Source of the DNA: Valencia hispanica | Taxonomy: Eukaryota > Chordata > Actinopteri > Cyprinodontiformes > Valenciidae | Direction: 5' to 3' | NCBI GenBank assembly: GCA_963556495.2 | Contig: OY747716.1 | Span: 11,794,571 to 11,858,570 of the forward strand | DNA: 64,000 nucleotides | Shown: piece after piece, positions 58,135-64,000 of the stretch | Position numbering within the stretch: the stretch's first letter is position 1 | Layout of the letters: each line of letters begins with the position of its first letter | The notes under the pieces: model-generated | Seen by the model: the letters and a program-made list of their open reading frames with translations, nothing else | What the model was told of the DNA's origin: nothing | Databases searched by the model: none | Program-made: the position numbers and the translations under genes

Positions 58135-61100
58135 TCCTTTTAGGTGGTCATATGAAAATGCTGCTTTATTAGTTGGTGCCGAATTACTGCCTCTAATGTG
58201 TGTTTTGTTTCATTGTCTTTTAACTGTGTGATTTGTAGTTGAGTTCAAGAGTGTTCTGCCAAGTTGTTTGACAAAAAAATGAAAATCAGCTGAATAAATT
58301 AAAGTTCAAACTCTTACTGAGGGGCAGTCAAGTATTGGACAGTTGTAACAAGATGCTCTTTGAAAGTTTGGGTTTTGGTGTTGGTTTGTTGTGCTTAAAA
58401 AGGGACATGTTGCTGTTTTAAAGCAGGGTTTCTCTATTTCAAATCAGAGGCTTTGGGTTGTTGGAATCTAAGCAGTAGCATTTTAATATATGTATTTTAG
58501 CCCAACCTACAAATATAACCACTAGCCACCATTGGTGTCGCACAGAGACACTTAAATTAATTAAAATAGCCAGGTGCTCCTGATGTTTGATGCATGACAT
58601 TGTGACACCAAGCTCTGGATGACCAAATGACACTGTCGTAAGTGGATATATGAGTCTTAGGCGTCTGATCTGTGTGCTGGAGAAGACTTGAACCCATAAG
58701 CCCTCTTTACAAAAACACAGCGCATGAAATTTGCTATCCTCTTTAGCTGGTCACAGGGGAGCAGCAGAAAGGGTGTTTTTCTTACTACTTTCATGCAGAA
58801 CTTCTAGAACCCTCATGTGCATGAAGAGGAAGGGGGTCAGTCTTTGACGACACAGTGTGAGTGTATGTACATGAGCAGAAGAGATAGTGCAGGACTGTTT
58901 GAAGAGGTGTCACACACAAAGTTGACACTTGACAACAACCATAGATCAGTCCGCTGGCAGTACATTGGAAGCGACTGCTACAGACTGACCTCTTTGCACT
59001 GACTCAGGGTTGTAGTCTGGTGTTCACTCACCCTTGGGAAATGTCTTAAACTGTCCCCCATTACTCACCGTCTTTACCACTGCAGAAGAGATAAGTTAAT
59101 ACATAAATAGACAGTCAAGCCTCCTGAAGTTGTCAGCCTGCATTTGACAGGAGGGAACTACAGAGGCGCGGGTGTGATGCTCAGCATAGCGTACCCAAAG
59201 GATAGGCGAAGGACGAGCTCAACAATTACAGAAGAAGAACTGAAGGAGGGCACGATAGCAGAAGAATCTGCCATCTCTGGGGAGCAAGGAGTGGCAGAAG
59301 GAGGGTGTTTTGGTTAGGGAGAAAGCTCCAGGGAGGGAGGGGAGGGGTAGGTCAGGGGTTGGCTGCTGGCGATGGAGTACTGGAAAATTACGCAAATAGA
59401 AAAGGCTCGGAACAGGGTGGCACTGCCTGAAAATCTGGGTAAAAGAGATGTCAAGAAAACTCTCCCCGTTATTAGTGATGTTCTTGCAACAGACTACAGA
59501 ACTGGAGATCAGAGGGCAGCTCCCTAAAGACAGAGAGGACACTACTGGAAATATATAAACAGATTAGTTTCCTACTGTAGAGAAGAAGTTGCAGAAAACA
59601 CGAGCAATGCAGAAATGACTAATGAGATGGAAACGGAGAAAGTGCTAACTGTAACAAGTTAAAAACAAAAAAAACCTAAATGTGACTTCTGAGAAACCAC
59701 AAACGTCAAAGAGGCAGTGGAAGAAGATGGCTCGAATAAATCACACAGAAATACTTCAAAGATGAATACCATAACAAATACAGCAGAGCACAGACAGGAC
59801 AGGAGGGGGTGAACCAAAGAGGGATATAAAAACAGATGAGAATATGAACCTGAGCTGATCTGTCTCGGATTAGGGAATCACTTTTGCCAAACTGCCTTCT
59901 GACAATAGAATGTGTTTTTCATCTAGATAGCAGAGAGATAAGGTCGGGGTTAAAAACAGAGGACTGACACCTAGCCAGTTTGTGTTTGTGTGTGCGTGTG
60001 TGTGTTCCGCATGCCAAGAACATGGACGCTTTGATTAATGAGCATCTCTGTGGTGCGACAGGACATTATAAGAGACATGGAACCTTCTTGTTTAAGCAAG
60101 AACAAGAGGCCAGTAGACACCTTGGAATGCCGTGAAAGTCTAACAATTTCATTTAAAAAAGTTCCCACTGCTTTCATTTCAGCTCAGGCCTCCAGCTCCA
60201 GAACAAAATGGGGCCATATTACAAGCTAAATCTTAGGTCTTGGCAATATAAAGTACCCGCAGAATAATTAGGTCTATATGATTAATTAAATGTATTAGTT
60301 TAGGTAATTGTGTCATAATTATGGGTACTTATGATGTCATATTTAAACCTCAGGGTTTTGTAAAGTGGATATAAAAGTTCCAAAATAAGAGTCAATGAAA
60401 GATGCATTTCTGAGATTAGATTGGAAATGGAAAACCGGTTGATGGAGAGGTGAAGATGAGCAGAGAGAACAGCTGGTGAGCCATTACAGGCAGAGCAAGT
60501 GTTTTCATGTAAAAGAAAAAAAAACAATGTGACACTACCCAAAATCCGGAATTGCATGATTTGGAGCCATTTTGCTTTTTGTGTAGCTGCCTGAAGCACG
60601 GTTGACATTGTGCGTTTCTTGGTCGTCGTAGACAAATCCTTCGTCGTGAAAAAAGTCATGACGAAATTGGCGCAGGTCTTTGGCTATCCAGTGCGACCGG
60701 CCCTCCGACTGTTTATTGAGCACTCTCACAACCAAATACAGCCTCGGTCAGTTTTCAAGCAGTCAGAAAATCCACAACTCCGGTCTGCAACAGACCAATG
60801 AAAATACACCTAGGGAGAAAAACTTGTGACACGAGTATAATGCGACGGTAGCAATAGTGGCGACTAAACGCAACAACATGTGGAACAACAAAGAAGCCAC
60901 ATTCTTTGAGCTTTGGCAGCATATACTGTGCTTATTGTTGCCATCTGTGGTATCTGTATCTGTGTGAGATGTCGTGCAGTTTGGTGGAACCTCTCTAGAA
61001 CCCGCACAGTCAGTACGTAAGTATTGTACTGTTTTTGTTACACTCGTTGTTGCTGCTGTGTTGTGGTACCGGTGTTGTTATTTCCGTTTCCGCCGGGTCG

Positions 61101-61155
61101 TCACTTCCGGAAGGGGGAGCACCCACCCAATCATAGCTCGACTAATTTGGGATGT
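58135..61155. other. Long stretch without recognised genes
   Basis: A short TG tract lies at 59984-60005. 60530-60780 is slightly CpG-richer with overlapping short frames on both strands but no domain. No RNA gene seen. Confidence 0.35.
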
Positions 61156-61159
61156 CGTC

Positions 61160-61303
61160 TACATGCAGAGAAATTCAGCGTTCTAACCGCTTTATCTGGA
61201 TGTTTTACCTCAATTCCGAGTAGGCCAGTTCGGTTCGACTTATTTCAAAAGTCCAAATTAAGTCGGACTAAGGCAGTAATTCGGTTTTTCCTTACTGCAT
61301 GTA
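61160..61303. mobile_element. Small MITE, about 144 bp
   Basis: tacatgcag at 61160 and its reverse complement ctgcatgta ending 61303. The inside has gtccaaattaagtcggact and tcggttt motifs typical of a fish MITE. No clear target duplication. Confidence 0.5.
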
Positions 61304-61309
61304 AACTCA

Positions 61310-61595
61310 CTGTGAGATGAAATAGTCCTTTGCGACTGCCAAAAAGTACAGTGTGAACCGGGCTTTATGTTCTGGTCCCTTATATTAGTCCTCCATAGCT
61401 ATCCACAAAGGAACACGTTCCTTAACACCAACAAAAATAGTTACAGATTAAAAAACTTCAAGGTCTAATTCGCTTATTTTTAAAATAAATGTCCTATAAT
61501 CTGTAATATAGTTTGAATGAATGCCTAGTGAGTTGTTTTCTGTAGAATAAAATGTTCTCTCGCTCCTGTTTCACCAGGTTGCAGTTTGTCTGAGG
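61310..61595. other. Unassigned sequence
   Basis: No feature recognised. Confidence 0.35.
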
Positions 61596-61599
61596 AGTG

Positions 61600-62496
61600 T
61601 GTGGGGGGGAAATGTCAGGATTACCAGTATTACTCAATGATATTAATGATGGGAGGCAGATCTTTTAGTTATCAGGCTCCTCTCCTGTGGAACCAGCTCC
61701 CAGCTTTAGTCCGTGAGGCAGACACTCTGTTTACTTTTAAGGCCAGGCTTAAAACTTTCCTTTTTGATAAAGCTTACAGTTAGAGTGGCGTACGTCATCC
61801 TGAGCTATCTCTGTAGTTATGCTGCTATAGGCTTAGACTGCTGGAGGACAGACTTACCAATTTTCTTCACTCTGCTACTTCCTTTTCTCCTACTACTCTC
61901 CAGTTGTATTACAGTACATTCTTCTATTTCGACTGTTAACTTTGTTTTCTCTCAGTGTTTTTCTCTCCATAGAAGATATACCTGGTCTGGTATCCTGCTT
62001 GGCTGCAATGCCCTGTTGGACGGGGGCATCGACTGGGATGATGCTCCCAGTAACTGAACATCCACTGTGTCCTGTTATTAACTTTTTACTTTCTGTAACA
62101 TAGAAAGTTCTCTTATATCAGATCTTCTGTTCCTTCTGTGTTTCTGCTCTGTCTTCTTAAACCCCCAGACGGTCGTAGCAGATGGCCGCTCCTACTGAGC
62201 CTGGTTCTGTTGGAGGTTTCTTGCTGTTAAAGGGGAGTTTTTCCTCTCCACTGTCGCTACATGCTTGCTCAGTATGAGGGATTGCTGAAGGATTGCTGTG
62301 GTTGGAAAGTCTGCATCAACGGGGCCCAACCTCACGCCAATGATTGACGTAAACTTCTGGGATTCCTTAAATAAGAAACTTTTTAACTGATTGGAATGTT
62401 TGTAGATGTATTGAAATGACTTCTTGTTAAGTGCCTTGAGATGACATCTGTTGTGAATTGGCGCTATATAAATAAACTGAATTGAATTGAATTGAT
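61600..62496 (+). mobile_element. L2 LINE 3' end with full 3' UTR
   Basis: The RT C-terminus (61646-61783: MGGRSFSYQAPLLWNQLPAL, TFKARLKTFLFDKAYS) is followed by about 700 bp of 3' UTR. This includes ggaggtttcttgctgtta, gtgccttgagatgacatc and ggcgctatataaataaactg with a (GAATT)n tail. It is 5'-truncated, and the frame upstream of 61646 is not LINE-like. Confidence 0.88.
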
Positions 62497-62499
62497 TTG

Positions 62500-63635
62500 A
62501 ATGCATGTTAAAACAGTGTAATGTGTAATTTAATATACAATTGCTTTTTTTGTAATTTTGTATCTAATGTTCAATTTAACATTTAATGTTCAGTTTTTGG
62601 TGTTTTGGAAAATTACATCTGAAAATAACCAAACCAAACAATTATTTAGTTCGATCAATCTTTCTTCACTTGCTGCTGTTGGTCTCCCTTGTTCCTTTCT
62701 TTGTCCCATTTGTCTTTGCTTTTTCCATCTCTCTCCTTCAACCAGTGAACTATCAAAAAAAATTTTTATTTAGAATTAGATTGCTCACAAACCGTGCACA
62801 TACTCATTCATACACTATTCACCTATTGCTGTCTTTATCTCCAGCTGTTGTCTCTCTTTTTTTCCCTCTCATCATTGGTTCTGTCTTGGATAGTCTGTTT
62901 GGTTCTGTCAGCAATGCCAAAATGGTAAATGAGCAAATAAGGTAAAGCAAAGCTTTACTTATGTCATTTATTATGTCTTCAATGATGCACTGTTATTGAC
63001 CCGTTTTGAATTTGCTTCTATCTAAATTTTAATAGGTTTTATGATAGTTGGAATTAAACAACCATTTCTTATTAACAATCTATGAAACAATGTTAGAATA
63101 TTTAATTATTGCCAGTTCACATGATGATGCTGGAGCTTCTGCTGGAGCTGCAGCTACAGCTTCTCTCTTTAGCTCATCTCTCCTACCCTCTACAAAATCA
63201 TGACATCTGATTTAAGTGTGCAAAGTATGACTATTTTAAATTAATAATACAAAACACAAACTAAATATCCTTATGCAAACAGCTGGGCAACATTAAGTCA
63301 TGATGCATCAAGAGTGTTACAAAAGTGTTTACTTGGTTAGCGATCTCTAGCATTAAAAAATTATACTTTAATAACTGGGACCAGTTTTCATGTTTGATTG
63401 GATCAGCTCTGCTGCTGCTGCCTCATTCTCTGTCTGGAGCTCATCTTTGCTTCCTTCTACAAAATTATTCAATCAACTCAAAGTGTGCAACAAACCAGCA
63501 GAAACCAAGTCGCACATATAGTAATACAATAATGTAATACAAACAAGTGGATAATAAAACCAAATCAACAAGGTCAACAACAATGGAAGCATGGAACCTT
63601 CCTGTCTGAAGCAGCAGTTATCAAATGGGGAATAC

Positions 63636-63640
<5 letters not shown>
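62500..63640. other. Unassigned AT-rich sequence
   Basis: Near-duplicate short motifs ctgctgctg/agctcatct occur at 63125-63190 and 63408-63470. No gene is recognised. Confidence 0.35.

Positions 63641-63711
<71 letters not shown>
63641..63711. repeat. (TA)n microsatellite
   Basis: About 35 AT/TA units. Confidence 0.97.
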
Positions 63712-63717
<6 letters not shown>

Positions 63718-64000
63718 AGAACAAAAAGAAATTCAATTTTGTAGTCAACATTGCTGTATTAGTGTTTCCCACATCCAGTTTGCAATGATATTTAGACATT
63801 TTTATTTAAAAGTTATTTTGTTGCTCTTGTATTAGTAATTTTTTCATTGCTTTCTTTAGTCGAGATGCTTACTAAGGAGATCTAGTTTGCTACCAACAGG
63901 ACAGCTAGAAGAAGAAAGAAGAAAATGATGCATAAGCCAGAGTTTGCCTTTGTGAATCATTTCATTTTACAAAGATAAATCCTTACCCCTGGCCTCTCTC

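Noticed and set aside
59219..59542. 107-codon minus-strand frame
   Set aside because: No domain, no splice or conservation signal visible.

Overview
This window looks like intergenic or intronic DNA from a teleost fish. The evidence is the mix of repeats: CR1/L2-group LINEs, a Rex3 (RTE) LINE with a GATG-type tail, tRNA-derived SINEs with good A and B boxes, several Tc1/mariner families, hAT elements, TTAA-flanked MITEs and an ISL2EU-type transposon, all on an AT-rich background full of (TA)n, (CA)n, (GATA)n and (AATAG)n. There are no operons and no bacterial signals. I could not identify the species or any named host gene.

Layout: 1-2362 is a GC-rich repeat whose second copy lies inverted at 37152-39130. 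2967-5522 is a hAT transposon with a decayed transposase, split by an 881-bp element. 7014-7900 is a short hAT-like element. 7925-10986 is a Tc1 transposon split by a LINE (7996-9588). 12250-13932 holds a promoter-like block, four tandem-repeat arrays whose periods are all multiples of three, and an LTR-like end. 14250-15250 has SINE and LINE pieces. 16071-16800 has two direct copies of a telomere-like element between CA microsatellites. 19905-21421 is an L2-like LINE with a 391-residue open frame. 24440-24860 is a CpG-rich block with the only plausible host exon (minus strand, 55 codons, followed by a consensus splice donor). 25970-32450 contains several MITEs. 40250-46355 contains Tc1, SINE, hAT and LINE remnants, including one complete SINE (46056-46355).

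49150-53995 is the most layered region. A Tc1-like repeat carries an ISL2EU-type element (49341-52718) that has a THAP-like zinc-finger reading frame and a YqaJ-type exonuclease reading frame facing each other. That element in turn carries a CR1-type LINE, and an LTR-like block lies near the end of the Tc1-like host. 56451-58130 is a BED-finger hAT split by a Rex3 LINE with an 11-bp target-site duplication. 61600-62496 is the 3' end of an L2 LINE.

Nearly all recognisable protein coding is transposon-derived and broken by stops, frameshifts, deletions or insertions. The window is best read as stacked transposition events, plus one candidate first exon that would place the left part of the window inside an intron of a minus-strand gene.
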